DNA of 64,000 nt, taken from positions 1 to 64,000 of the forward strand of contig NZ_FWFD01000003.1 of NCBI RefSeq assembly GCF_900163795.1. The letters are read 5' to 3'. The notes below the pieces were generated by a model. That model ran no database searches, was not told where the DNA came from, and was given only the letters and a program-made list of their open reading frames with translations. Each line of letters starts with the position of its first letter. The first letter of the stretch is position 1. This document shows, in pieces, positions 8,101-17,422 of the stretch. Source of the DNA: Vagococcus fluvialis bH819 (GTDB lineage: Bacteria > Bacillota > Bacilli > Lactobacillales > Vagococcaceae). A program made the translations under genes and the position numbers.

Positions 8101-9399
8101 ATGGCATATACAGAAGTTCCAGCATCAGTTCAAGAATTTATGAATAAAATGAGCGCACTTTGCGAGAAAGATCACCCAAGATGGGCTGAAAACTTTAAAG
8201 CAGGATTCGCTAACACATTACTAACAACGGTTCGTCGCTATGATGACGGCACAACTTTCTTATTAACTGGTGACATTCCAGCCATGTGGTTAAGAGATTC
8301 AACGGCTCAATTCCGCCCTTACTTAGTGATTGCTAAAGAAGACGAAGATATCCGCTCAATGATTAGTGGTTTGGTCAAGCGTCAATTTAGATATATCAAC
8401 ATGGATCCCTATGCCAACGCTTTCAATGAAGAAGCTAACGGAAAAGGACACCAAACAGATGATACAGAAATGACACCATGGACATGGGAAAGAAAATATG
8501 AGATTGACTCACTATGCTACCCAGTTCAACTGTCTTACCTTCTATATAAACAAACAGGTGACACAAGTCAGTTTAACGAAGACTTCCACGAAGGCGTGAA
8601 GAAAATTTTACACCTTTGGAAAGTGGAACAAAATCATGACAACTCACCTTATAACTTTGAGCGTGAAACTTGGCGTAAGGAAGATACATTAACTCACAGT
8701 GGAAAAGGAACACCTGTTGCTGAAACTGGTATGACATGGTCAGGATTTAGACCAAGTGATGACGCCTGTATCTATGGTTACTTAGTCCCTTCTAACATGT
8801 TTGCGACAGTTGTTTTAGGTTACATTGCTGAGTTATATTCAACACTCTTTGATGATGCTGATATCGTGACTCAAGCGAAAGAATTAAAAGCCCAAATCGA
8901 AACTGGCATTAAAAAATTCGCTGTTGTTCCTAATAAAGCAAGTGAAGATGTTTTTGCTTACGAAGTGGACGGACTTGGTGGTTACTCAATCATGGACGAT
9001 TCAAACGTCCCAAGTTTAATGGCAGCCCCTTACTTAGGTTACTGTGACAAAGAAGACCCAACTTACTTAGCCACAAGAAAAACATTATTAAGTAAAGAAA
9101 ATCCATATTTCTATGAAGGAAAATTCGCTAAAGGAATCGGTAGCTCACATACACCTGAAAACTATGTTTGGCCAATTGCCCTTTCAATTGAAGGGTTAAC
9201 AACAAATGACAAGTCTGAAAAAGAACGTATTTTAAACTTACTTGTTGATTGTGACGGTGGAACAAACTTAATGCACGAAGGCTTTGACGTGAACGATCCA
9301 AATCAATTTACACGTGACTGGTTCTCATGGGCTAACATGATGTTCTGTGAACTTGTTATGGATTTCTACGATATTCGCATTGATGCACACTACAACTAA
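8101..9399 (+). CDS. GH125 exo-alpha-1,6-mannosidase
   Basis: This is a metal-independent exo-acting alpha-mannosidase of family 125 (formerly DUF1237), which removes alpha-1,6-linked mannose from N-glycan cores. Family motifs are visible: AMWLRDSTAQFRPYL at about residue 62, ETGMTWSGFRPSDD at about 208, and SSHTPENYVWPIA near 350. The length of 432 aa is standard. It has no signal peptide, so it is cytoplasmic and acts on imported oligosaccharides. GGAGG lies 9 bases before the ATG. GH38 follows after 14 bases with its own AGGAG, so the two form an operon. Confidence 0.93.
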   Translation: MAYTEVPASVQEFMNKMSALCEKDHPRWAENFKAGFANTLLTTVRRYDDGTTFLLTGDIPAMWLRDSTAQFRPYLVIAKEDEDIRSMISGLVKRQFRYINMDPYANAFNEEANGKGHQTDDTEMTPWTWERKYEIDSLCYPVQLSYLLYKQTGDTSQFNEDFHEGVKKILHLWKVEQNHDNSPYNFERETWRKEDTLTHSGKGTPVAETGMTWSGFRPSDDACIYGYLVPSNMFATVVLGYIAELYSTLFDDADIVTQAKELKAQIETGIKKFAVVPNKASEDVFAYEVDGLGGYSIMDDSNVPSLMAAPYLGYCDKEDPTYLATRKTLLSKENPYFYEGKFAKGIGSSHTPENYVWPIALSIEGLTTNDKSEKERILNLLVDCDGGTNLMHEGFDVNDPNQFTRDWFSWANMMFCELVMDFYDIRIDAHYN

Positions 9400-9413
9400 G
9401 GAGCGTAACTAAT

Positions 9414-12116
9414 ATGTCAAAGAAAAAAGTTTATATTATCTCTCATAGTCATTGGGACCGTGAATGGTACATGCCTTATGAGCAACATCACATGAGATTA
9501 ATCCGTTTAATGGATGAATTATTAGAATTATTCAAAACTGATCCAAATTTTAACAGCTTCCACCTTGATGGACAAACGATTATTTTAGATGACTATTTAC
9601 AAGTTCGTCCTGAAAAACGTGAAGAAGTTCAGACAGCGATTGATAATGGAAAATTAAAAATCGGTCCTTTCTACATTTTACAAGATGATTTCTTGATCAG
9701 TAGTGAAGCCAACGCTCGTAATACCTTAATTGGTTTAGAAGAATCACGTAAATGGGGAAATCCTACGATGTTAGGTTACTTCCCAGATACGTTTGGTAAC
9801 ATGGGACAAACCCCACAAATGATGGAAGAAGCTGGCATTAAAGCAGCTGCCTTTGGTCGTGGTGTGAAACCAACAGGCTTTAACAATGCCGTTATTAACG
9901 ATGAAAAATATGCCTCACAATTCTCTGAAATGTGGTGGGAAGGTCCAGACAAATCAAACGTCTTTGCCCTTCTTTTCGCTAACTGGTACAGTAACGGAAA
10001 TGAAATCCCAACTGAAAAAGACGAAGCGATCGCCTTTTGGGAACAAAAATTACCAGACGCTGAACAATACGCTTCAACCGATCACTTACTAATGATGAAC
10101 GGTGTGGATCACCAACCTGTTCAAAGTGATGTTACAACGGCGATTAAATTAGCTAACGAATTATATCCTGATTATGAATTCATCCATAGTAACTTTGATG
10201 ATTATTTAGAAGCTGTGATGAACGACTTACCAGAAAACTTAAGTACCGTTGAAGGAGAATTAACGTCTCAAGAAACTGACGGTTGGTATACATTAGCGAA
10301 TACCTCTTCTGCCCGTATTTACTTAAAACAAAAAAATACAACGGTTGAACGTCAATTAGAAAATATCACTGAGCCTTTAGCGACAATGGCTTACGAAGTC
10401 ACAGGAACATACCCTCATGACGAATTGCGTTATGCATGGAAAACTTTAATGCAAAACCACCCTCATGACAGTATTTGTGGCTGTAGTGTGGATGAAGTAC
10501 ACCAAGAGATGATGACTCGTTACCAAAAATCAGAAGAAGTTGGTAAATTCCTAGCAGACGAAGCGTTAGCTGCCCTAACAGGTACCATTGATACCTCTAA
10601 CTTCTCTGAAGCAACGAAACCTTTTGTCATTTTCAACACATCAGGTCACTCTAAAAATCAAGTGATCGAAACAACCATCGAATGGAAACGTCATACATTC
10701 GCTGAAGGTGTGCCACTTGAATTGTTCCACAAGTTAGAAAAAGAAGCAAAAGAACTGATAGACTTCCACGTGGTTGATGAAAATGGACAAGCCGTTCCTG
10801 CTGAAATCATCAAAACAGATGTGGCTTTTGATTATGACTTACCAACAGATCGCTTCCGTATTCCATACATGGCGATTTACGTAACAATTCGCTTAAACTT
10901 AACAGCAATGCCTGGTATGTCATGGACAACTTTTGCCCTTGCTGAAGGAAAACAAACTTTAGAAAGCACAACTTTAGTTGATGAAGCGTCAATGATTTTA
11001 AAAAACGAGTTTGTTAAAGCAGAAGTTTTAGAAAATGGGTTAATCAACTTTACAGATAAATTAAGAAACCACACCTATCCAAGTGGCTTGATTTATGAAA
11101 ACGTTGGTGACGTTGGGAATGAATATATCTTCAAACAACCTTGGGAAGATAAAGCACTTTATGCTCATGACTACCCAACAACAAGAGAAGTTATCACAAA
11201 CAGTCCTTTTGTTGCTGAAATCTTAATCACTCAAACGATGATGATTCCAGAAGCAGCCGAAGAATTACTTGATTTAGAGATGCGTGCCGTTTACGAAATG
11301 CGTGAAAGAAAAGCAAACCGTAACGATAAATTAGTGCCATTTGAAATCAAAACAATCGTTCGACTAGAAAAAGACAGCCGTCAAGTCACATTCAAGACTG
11401 CTTTCAACAACCAAATGAAAGATCACCGCTTGCGTGTGCTCTTCCCTTCTGGACTAGAAACAACCACTCACTTTGCTGAAAGTATCTTTGAAGTCGTTGA
11501 AAGACCAAACAAAGTCAATGAAGCAACTTGGGAGAACCCAACAAACCCACAACATCAACAAGCATTCGTGAATGTTCATGATGAAAAAGTGGGAATGACA
11601 GTAGCTAACTTTGGTTTAAATGAATATGAATTATTATCAGAAAACAGTACCATTGCCTTAACAATCTTGAGAGCCGTTGGGGAGCTTGGTGACTGGGGCT
11701 ACTTCCCAACACCAGAAGCACAATGTTTAGGTGAACAATCGGTGGAATTTGCAATTGGCTTCCACGGAACAGATGATATGTATCAATCATTCATCGAAGC
11801 CAAACAATTCCAAGTACCAATGATCGTTGCTAAAGCAGATCATCACACAGGAAGTTTAGCTGCAACTCATCAATTCTTAAATATTGATAGTAACCAATAC
11901 GCCTTAACAGCGATTAAACGTAAAGAACACGGCGAAGACATCATCACTCGTGGCTTTAACCTATCAAACACTGAAAGCTGTGACGTGACTTCTTCGATTG
12001 ATCAATATACTGCTCACGAAGCAAATATGATTGAAGAAATTAAAGAAGATACGGAGTTTGAGACGGTGATTAAGCCGGCTAAGATTCAGACGTTGAGATG
12101 GACTAAAAAAGGGTAA
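9414..12116 (+). CDS. GH38 alpha-mannosidase
   Basis: This 900-aa retaining, zinc-dependent alpha-mannosidase is related to MngB and to streptococcal GH38 enzymes active on alpha-1,3-mannose. ISHSHWDREW at residues 9-18 carries the zinc-binding His and Asp. GYFPDTFGNMGQ at about residue 122 carries the catalytic nucleophile Asp. NHPHDSICGCSVDEVH near 350 carries further zinc ligands. The long beta-rich C-terminus is usual for the family. There is no secretion signal. Together with GH125 it could strip the mannose arms of imported N-glycans. Repeat R6 begins directly at its stop codon. Confidence 0.93.
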   Translation: MSKKKVYIISHSHWDREWYMPYEQHHMRLIRLMDELLELFKTDPNFNSFHLDGQTIILDDYLQVRPEKREEVQTAIDNGKLKIGPFYILQDDFLISSEANARNTLIGLEESRKWGNPTMLGYFPDTFGNMGQTPQMMEEAGIKAAAFGRGVKPTGFNNAVINDEKYASQFSEMWWEGPDKSNVFALLFANWYSNGNEIPTEKDEAIAFWEQKLPDAEQYASTDHLLMMNGVDHQPVQSDVTTAIKLANELYPDYEFIHSNFDDYLEAVMNDLPENLSTVEGELTSQETDGWYTLANTSSARIYLKQKNTTVERQLENITEPLATMAYEVTGTYPHDELRYAWKTLMQNHPHDSICGCSVDEVHQEMMTRYQKSEEVGKFLADEALAALTGTIDTSNFSEATKPFVIFNTSGHSKNQVIETTIEWKRHTFAEGVPLELFHKLEKEAKELIDFHVVDENGQAVPAEIIKTDVAFDYDLPTDRFRIPYMAIYVTIRLNLTAMPGMSWTTFALAEGKQTLESTTLVDEASMILKNEFVKAEVLENGLINFTDKLRNHTYPSGLIYENVGDVGNEYIFKQPWEDKALYAHDYPTTREVITNSPFVAEILITQTMMIPEAAEELLDLEMRAVYEMRERKANRNDKLVPFEIKTIVRLEKDSRQVTFKTAFNNQMKDHRLRVLFPSGLETTTHFAESIFEVVERPNKVNEATWENPTNPQHQQAFVNVHDEKVGMTVANFGLNEYELLSENSTIALTILRAVGELGDWGYFPTPEAQCLGEQSVEFAIGFHGTDDMYQSFIEAKQFQVPMIVAKADHHTGSLAATHQFLNIDSNQYALTAIKRKEHGEDIITRGFNLSNTESCDVTSSIDQYTAHEANMIEEIKEDTEFETVIKPAKIQTLRWTKKG

Positions 12117-12228
12117 AAAGGTGTTTAGCTTTAAGCAATTGGAAGGAATTGCAAACAATTCGTGCTTTTCGGATTGATTGCTATTCCTGAAATTGTCGCA
12201 GAAGCTGCCTTTTGAACCTGGATTACAA
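12113..12228 (+). repeat. Stem-loop repeat R6
   Basis: The element starts at the GH38 stop, in sense orientation. The inner arm GGAATTGCAA pairs with TTGCTATTCC with one mismatch. CAATTC pairs with GGATTG through one T-G position, which is a stable pair in RNA but not in DNA. The loop GTGCTTTTC is conserved. Confidence 0.75.
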
Positions 12229-12265
12229 TAAAAAAGGTAAAAAGTCGTTTAGCTTTAAGTTATTA
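12229..12265 (+). repeat. Partial stem-loop repeat R7
   Basis: GGTAAAAAGTCGTTTAGC and the following TTTAAG reproduce only the first about 35 bases of the family. It is in tandem behind R6, as in the other double copies. Confidence 0.5.
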
Positions 12266-12278
12266 ATGAATTATATGC

Positions 12279-12309
12279 AAAAAGACTGACGAAAATGTCA
12301 GTCTTTTTT
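12279..12309. terminator. Bidirectional terminator
   Basis: AAAAAGACTGAC pairs with GTCAGTCTTTTTT. It lies between the convergent GH38 and 98-aa genes and overlaps the stop codon of the latter. Confidence 0.85.
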
Positions 12310-12594
12310 GATTGCTATGATTTTCTTGAATCGTGCTGGTGATGTTTCAAAGATTTCATCTTTATAGGTTATAACAACTTTGCTGCCTTGTTTAACCTCA
12401 GTTTCAGAGAATGGATAGTCCTCTTTATTTATAATGTAATGTCCATTTTTGTCATCTTCAATGATTAATGAATCTTTTGAAATTTCAATTATTTTTCCCT
12501 TGATTTCATTTTTATTTTTTGATTGATTGGTGTAGCCAATGCTGAGGATTGTGATTACTATAATTATTAGCGATATAGCTATTTTCTTTTTCAT
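12298..12594 (-). CDS. Small exported or membrane-anchored protein of unknown function
   Basis: The 98-aa product has one N-terminal hydrophobic helix (IAISLIIIVITILSIGY) without a lipobox. A beta-rich domain of about 70 residues follows (KGKIIEISKDSLIIEDD, then GSKVVITYKDEI) and resembles small OB-fold or DUF3221-like secreted modules. That similarity is by pattern only. It is probably tethered outside the membrane. It has its own terminator and lies between the glycan locus and the restriction locus without evident functional ties. Confidence 0.65.
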   Translation of the reverse strand: MKKKIAISLIIIVITILSIGYTNQSKNKNEIKGKIIEISKDSLIIEDDKNGHYIINKEDYPFSETEVKQGSKVVITYKDEIFETSPARFKKIIAIKKD

Positions 12595-12684
12595 TGGTAT
12601 CTTCCTTTTTATTGTGGCTTTTACTGGTTAGAGAAACCTTTTTAAAAAGATACGTTGAAAGGTGTTGATGTTGTTTTTAATAGA

Positions 12685-12715
12685 TAAAAAGAGTCACCAC
12701 AAAGGTAACTCTTCT
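12685..12715 (-). terminator. Terminator downstream of hsdR
   Basis: On the minus strand AAGAGTTACC pairs with GGTGACTCTT and is followed by TTTATC, 5 bases after the hsdR stop. Confidence 0.8.
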
Positions 12716-12719
12716 ATTT

Positions 12720-15707
12720 CTACATTCCTTCAAAAAAGTTCATGAGTGAATCTTCAAACTCAGAAGCACCAAAGAATCCAATATTTTCTTCGTCTTCAAT
12801 TTTATGAACCACATCTGCAAGGTTAGGATTATCTATCAGAGAATGTCCTGGTAAATAAACGGCGTAAGCTTCCATGATTCGATTACTGTTAACATCTTGG
12901 TCTGCCGCCCAACGTCGAATTTTTAATTCTTGTTGCTCTGTTCGATATTTTTTTCTAGTCGTTACAAGTGACTCTGTTGTAAAGTGTTGCGTGATTCGAC
13001 CTTCTTCAATATCAGTTACAATCGCATTTATCTCTTGACGACTGTCTTCATCCATCGGAATAATATGCTCTTCGATGGCTACTTTATTCACCTCTGTCGT
13101 CTCATCAATAAAGTTATTCATCAATTCAACTAATTTATCGTAGTCGATAATCTCTTCTGAATACTTCTCTAAAGCCACTCGTATTTCTGTAATATCGGGT
13201 CTTTTTTCAGGTGGTAGTAATTCCACAACATCATTCATTCTCGCTTGTAGTGCGCCTAATGTTTCAGAATCTTTAATATCCAAAGTAATCTTATGACCAG
13301 TTTCTTGACCTAAAACATCTAATTCATTGATTTCTGAACCTAATTCGTATCCTTGTCTAAGTAAGCGTTGAATCTTATCTTGGGTTCTAGCCGCAAGTTT
13401 AGCAAATTCTTCTTGTTCGGTTTCTGAACGTGGGATTTGACTAAAAATATCTCCAGAAAGTTCTTTTAGTCGTTCAATCGCTGGTTCTAATTCTTTAATC
13501 TGATCACTTTGAGGTGCTGCAAAAATCCCATCATCTTCTAAGTCTTTTTCTTTCAGTTGCTTACTTTCCTTTTCAGCTTCAGTTAACGTATCATTGCCAC
13601 CTTTTGTATAAATACGTAAGGCATTTTCAACGTATTCTTGCATATCATCACCCTTGCGATAAAAACGAACCTTTCCGTAAGGCTTACTATTTCGATCAAG
13701 GGTTCGATTAGTACGAGACATTGCTTGAATTAACATACCTTCTTTTAGCATCTTATCCATGTAAATCATATTAATATACTTAGAATCAAAACCTGTTAGA
13801 AGTTGATCTGAGACAATCACTAAATCTAATCGGTCTTCTTCCTTGCCTTGATTATAAGGTTTCTTTCGTGCTAATCGTTTCGTTATATCTGTAATAAAAG
13901 CACGTTCAGGTTCTTTAGCATTCAAGATACTTGGTGTTTGATACATCTCAGTATATGTCAATATTGCCTTTTTTAAGCTTTCATTTTGCTCTTTAGTTCC
14001 TCGGTCATTGGTTTCATCTCGAGAAAATGTCATGGTAACTTTTAAATCTGGCGCCATTTCTTTGAAAAGATTATAGTACGCCACCACCGCTTGTTTTCCA
14101 GACACAGCTAACATGGCTTGAAAAACATTTTTCTCACGAATACCACCAATCACTTCTCCACCAGAATTCTTTTCCCAATTCTCTATAATATCCTCTACTA
14201 CTTGGGTTCTATAAAGCATACTACCATAAACTTCTTTTTCATAATCTTTATCTGAAAATTCTTCTACTTTATTTGTTACTGTGTAGCTTGGACGGTAATA
14301 TGTCACATCAAAACCAAGAACATTCCCGTCTCCAATCGCGTCTTTGATGGTATAACTGTGTAGACGTTTACCAAAAATATCATGAGTTGAAATATCACGA
14401 GTTGTTGTTACTTCGTTTAAAGTGTCACTATAAAAATTAGGTGTTCCAGTGAAACCAAACCACGTTGTTTTACTAAATGCTTCTTTAATTAGTTCGACAG
14501 ACTCACCACTTGCTGAACGATGAGCCTCATCCATAATAATGACGTTCCACTCATCATTTTTCAAACCATTTTTAACAGCTTTAGTTAACCCCTGAACTGA
14601 AATCAATAGGATTTGTGACGCACCCTTATGTTTTAGTTCTTTTTTAAGCTCTCTACCATTCACTTTTTTGATACGATTTTTAAAATGAGTATAGGCAAAA
14701 TCTTTAAAATTTTCCATGGTCTGATCGATTAAATCAACCCGGTCGACAATGAATAAAACATTCTTTATTCTTGGGGCAGCCGCTAAAAGTTGTGCAACTT
14801 TAAAAGAAGTTACCGTCTTACCTGACCCTGTTGTATGCCAGATATAACCTCCCTCTTTTTGAATCATACCACTTTGTTCCATATCTTTCATGCGTTGTAA
14901 GATTGCCCGTGTTGCCTGTATTTGATAACTGCGCATCACCATCAAATTATCATTAGAAGCATCAGGAATCATATTAACGGTCACTAAACGATGAAGAGCA
15001 GGGATTCCCATTACTTGATGAGAAAATTCAAAAGCATCTGTCACATCTTGTCCACGATCATCACGCCAACCAAAGACAAAAGTTTTATTGTAGTGTTCAA
15101 AAGCATTAGGTCTCGCTAAATAATAAGCCGAATGTTGGCTTAGAATAAATTGAACCTGAACAAAAGAGAATAACCCTGTATACATCCCATCACCATGATA
15201 GCCTTTTAATTGCTCAAACGCCGTCCACTGATTTTGCAAGTGTTCATCTTTTAATTCAATGTGAGCAACTGGCAAACCGTTTATTAGTAACATCACATCA
15301 ATAATCCGCTTAGTTGTTAGTGCTTTAGGTAATTCCGTAAAATTAATTTGATTCACTATCTCATACCTAGAACGACCGCCAGCCACGTCATCTTCATAGA
15401 AAATTTCAACTTCTAAGTTCGAACCATCATCACGAGTAATTGGAATCGAGCCAACTCCTCCAGCACCCACTAATAATAATTGGGCATCATAAGGGGTACG
15501 GATTCTTTGTAATTCTTGCATAATTAAGCCAAATTCAATATCTGATAATTTATCGCCATTTAATTTATGAGCATTCGTTTGATTTAAAACATCTCTCCAA
15601 TGTTCCTCTAAAACCTTTGTACTAACACCAGACAAATCCTTTCGATATGTCCAACCTTCACTTTCAAGCTTTTTTATTAACGCTTGTTCGAACTTTGCTT
15701 CTGCCAC
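12720..15707 (-). CDS. hsdR: Type I restriction endonuclease subunit R
   Basis: This 995-aa motor and nuclease subunit cleaves DNA far from unmodified sites. The N-terminal RecB-like nuclease has Asp in RIIDVMLL and the ELK signature in VAHIELKDE near residue 150. The helicase has Walker A WHTTGSGKT at about 290 and the DEAH box in IIMDEAHRS at about 385, followed by a second RecA-like domain (DQLLTGFDSKYIN, then QAMSRTNRT). A helical C-terminus would bind the methylase. The GTG start at 15707 has AGAGGAG 9 bases upstream. It is separated from hsdMS by the recombinase and silent hsdS, so it is transcribed from its own upstream region. Confidence 0.95.
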   Translation of the reverse strand: MAEAKFEQALIKKLESEGWTYRKDLSGVSTKVLEEHWRDVLNQTNAHKLNGDKLSDIEFGLIMQELQRIRTPYDAQLLLVGAGGVGSIPITRDDGSNLEVEIFYEDDVAGGRSRYEIVNQINFTELPKALTTKRIIDVMLLINGLPVAHIELKDEHLQNQWTAFEQLKGYHGDGMYTGLFSFVQVQFILSQHSAYYLARPNAFEHYNKTFVFGWRDDRGQDVTDAFEFSHQVMGIPALHRLVTVNMIPDASNDNLMVMRSYQIQATRAILQRMKDMEQSGMIQKEGGYIWHTTGSGKTVTSFKVAQLLAAAPRIKNVLFIVDRVDLIDQTMENFKDFAYTHFKNRIKKVNGRELKKELKHKGASQILLISVQGLTKAVKNGLKNDEWNVIIMDEAHRSASGESVELIKEAFSKTTWFGFTGTPNFYSDTLNEVTTTRDISTHDIFGKRLHSYTIKDAIGDGNVLGFDVTYYRPSYTVTNKVEEFSDKDYEKEVYGSMLYRTQVVEDIIENWEKNSGGEVIGGIREKNVFQAMLAVSGKQAVVAYYNLFKEMAPDLKVTMTFSRDETNDRGTKEQNESLKKAILTYTEMYQTPSILNAKEPERAFITDITKRLARKKPYNQGKEEDRLDLVIVSDQLLTGFDSKYINMIYMDKMLKEGMLIQAMSRTNRTLDRNSKPYGKVRFYRKGDDMQEYVENALRIYTKGGNDTLTEAEKESKQLKEKDLEDDGIFAAPQSDQIKELEPAIERLKELSGDIFSQIPRSETEQEEFAKLAARTQDKIQRLLRQGYELGSEINELDVLGQETGHKITLDIKDSETLGALQARMNDVVELLPPEKRPDITEIRVALEKYSEEIIDYDKLVELMNNFIDETTEVNKVAIEEHIIPMDEDSRQEINAIVTDIEEGRITQHFTTESLVTTRKKYRTEQQELKIRRWAADQDVNSNRIMEAYAVYLPGHSLIDNPNLADVVHKIEDEENIGFFGASEFEDSLMNFFEGM

Positions 15708-15936
15708 TCCCCTACACTCCTCTTGACCTTTTCTTTTTCATTATCTGTTATCTATTTTCAAAGTTTATTAATATTCTGTTTTCATTATACGATAAATTTA
15801 AAAATTTATGCTACCTTTGTCATGAAATATGAAAATTTGTCGTATATTATTTTTGCTAGTTTAATAATTTTGATAAAAATAGGCTAGTTTTTAGATGAAT
15901 TAGGTTATAAAAAACTGTTTTGATAGAATATTACGC

Positions 15937-15954
15937 TTGGGAACAGCGTAAGTT
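15937..15954 (+). repeat. Inverted repeat A (silent cassette start)
   Basis: TTGGGAACAGCGTAAGTT here is identical, in inverted orientation, to segments in repeats B and C of hsdS. The cassette copy also shows a dyad, TTACGCT and AGCGTAA around TGGGAAC (15931-15951), a layout typical of tyrosine-recombinase core sites. The other copies keep only the right arm and spacer. Confidence 0.8.
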
Positions 15955-16387
15955 AGGGGAAGTTGCGGATGTAATTGGTGGTGGAACTCCTAGTACTAGC
16001 GTTAGCGAGTATTGGGATGGAGAAATAGATTGGTATGCGCCTGCTGAAATAGGTAACGATATTTTTGTTAACAGCAGTAAAAGAAAAATAACTAAATTAG
16101 GTCTTGGAAAAAGTTCTGCAAAAGTTTTGCCAATCGGAACTGTTCTTTTTACTTCTCGCGCAGGTATTGGAAACACTGCTATACTCTCTAAAGACGGTGC
16201 AACAAACCAAGGATTTCAATCAATTATTCCAAAAGTAAATCAACTTGAATCGTATTTTATTTATTCAAGAACAAGCGAATTGAAAAAATATGGTGAAATA
16301 ACAGGTGCAGGCTCAACTTTTGTCGAGGTATCAGGTAAACAGATGGCAAAAATGCCAATTGTTATTCCTAAAATCAATGAACAAACT

Positions 16388-16441
16388 AAAATCGGTAACT
16401 TCTTCAAACGACTCGACGAAACTATTACTCTTCAAGAGCGT
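16388..16441 (+). repeat. Inverted repeat D (silent cassette end)
   Basis: The segment encodes the conserved spacer helix (IGNFFKRLDETITLQER). It matches hsdS in inverted orientation: the last 27 bases (16415-16441) match repeat E exactly, and two 22-base blocks match repeat F. It is an alternative crossover region. Confidence 0.75.
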
Positions 16442-16445
16442 TTGC

Positions 16446-17363
16446 TTAAATGCTTGATAAATACCTCATTATTTTGTCATTATCTTGGTTTTCCAACTCT
16501 TGAATAATGTGTAAATAAATTTGCTGAGTGGTACTCATATTGGCATGACCTAATCTTCTGGCAACACTTGCGATTGATACACCAGCAAATAACAACAAAG
16601 ACGCATGAGTATGTCTTAACCCATGGATTGAAATCACTGGTATATCAACTTTTTGACAGTGTCTTTTCAAGCGATTGTTGACTGTTGAATTAAAAATACG
16701 TCCTTTGACAAAGATTAGTTGGTCTTCTGGAAAATTCTCTAACAATTGAGCAAACTGCATGTTCGTTTTCCAATCAAGTTGAACCACCCTTTTCGAAGAA
16801 AAATTTTTAGTCTCTTGGAAGCCACCGCTGTGATTTTTGTAATTCCATGTTTTTGTGACTGATATAGTCTGGTACGCAAAGTTAAAATCTTCTTTTGTTA
16901 GGGCTAAAGCTTCTGAAAAACGTAAGCCAGTTTTTGCAATTAGCAAGATTAACCAGTCAAAATTTATTTCATCCTCTAATTTCAAACCATTCAACAACTT
17001 TTGTAAATCGAACTGACTAATAAATTTGGTTTTCTTTCTAGTTGGTGGTCGCCCTTTTATTACAACCTTCCTTGTTGGATCAACTAAAATTAACCTTTCA
17101 TCTACAGCATCAATGATTGCTCCTTTTAATTGATGGTGGAAATCCGTTGTCGTTTGTTTTTCATGTGTCAACGCATAGGTATTTAAAATTTGTTGGTACT
17201 TCCTTCTGTCAATTTCAGAGACTTTAATATCTGGAGCAATTTTTTTCAAATGATTAAGTGACATTTTATATTTGGCAAGAGTAACATCACGAACTGCACC
17301 AACCTTATACAATTGAATCCACTCACTAAAGTATTCATGAAACAAAATATCTTTATTTTTCAT
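16446..17363 (-). CDS. Tyrosine recombinase, probable HsdS invertase
   Basis: This 305-aa site-specific recombinase has an N-terminal SAM-like core-binding domain (about residues 5-95) and a C-terminal catalytic domain. The active-site set is complete: Arg in AKTGLRFSEAL, HGLRHTHAS, and ARRLGHANMSTTQQIY with the nucleophilic Tyr. Recombinases of this type next to hsdS arrays (PsrA/CreX in streptococci) invert hsdS segments. The gene lies inside the predicted invertible segment and its 3' end overlaps the silent hsdS cassette. Its GGAGG is buried in a hairpin, which suggests tight translational control. A role as a remnant integrase of a mobile element is possible but less likely given the inverted repeats. 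Confidence 0.9.
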   Translation of the reverse strand: MKNKDILFHEYFSEWIQLYKVGAVRDVTLAKYKMSLNHLKKIAPDIKVSEIDRRKYQQILNTYALTHEKQTTTDFHHQLKGAIIDAVDERLILVDPTRKVVIKGRPPTRKKTKFISQFDLQKLLNGLKLEDEINFDWLILLIAKTGLRFSEALALTKEDFNFAYQTISVTKTWNYKNHSGGFQETKNFSSKRVVQLDWKTNMQFAQLLENFPEDQLIFVKGRIFNSTVNNRLKRHCQKVDIPVISIHGLRHTHASLLLFAGVSIASVARRLGHANMSTTQQIYLHIIQELENQDNDKIMRYLSSI

Positions 17364-17366
17364 GAT

Positions 17367-17418
17367 AAAAGCACCTCCGTTACATTCATTTTACGTGAAT
17401 TCAACGAGAAGTGCTTTT
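17367..17418 (-). promoter_or_regulatory. Hairpin sequestering the recombinase ribosome site
   Basis: AAAAGCAC pairs with GTGCTTTT, extended by a CTCGTT/AACGGAG segment and an apical ATTCA/TGAAT stem. The 3' arm contains the GGAGG that precedes the recombinase ATG. It lies 4 bases after the stop of the macro-domain gene. It could also act as a weak terminator. Confidence 0.65.
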
Positions 17419-17422
17419 AGTA

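Larger units (their letters stand above)
15920..16507 (+). pseudogene. Silent inverted hsdS half-gene (one target-recognition domain)
   Basis: This stretch encodes one HsdS target-recognition domain (about residues 12-150) followed by the conserved spacer helix (IGNFFKRLDETITLQE). It lies on the strand opposite to hsdM and hsdS. The TTG at its 5' end has no ribosome site, so it is read as a donor cassette, not an expressed gene. It starts at the segment WEQRKLGE, which is shared at DNA level with both recognition domains of hsdS. Its 3' end overlaps the recombinase gene by 62 bases. Recombination at the WEQRKLG repeat of the second domain would create an in-frame HsdS of 410 aa, against 409 aa now. 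Confidence 0.85.

Noticed and set aside
15647-15887. Two plus-strand frames of 61 and 67 aa over the hsdR start
   Set aside because: They are hydrophobic only because the region is AT-rich, lack ribosome sites, and run antisense through the conserved HsdR N-terminus.
16446-17363. Integrase of a prophage or integrative element
   Set aside because: No phage, conjugation or att-like repeats surround it; the inverted hsdS repeats explain its presence better.
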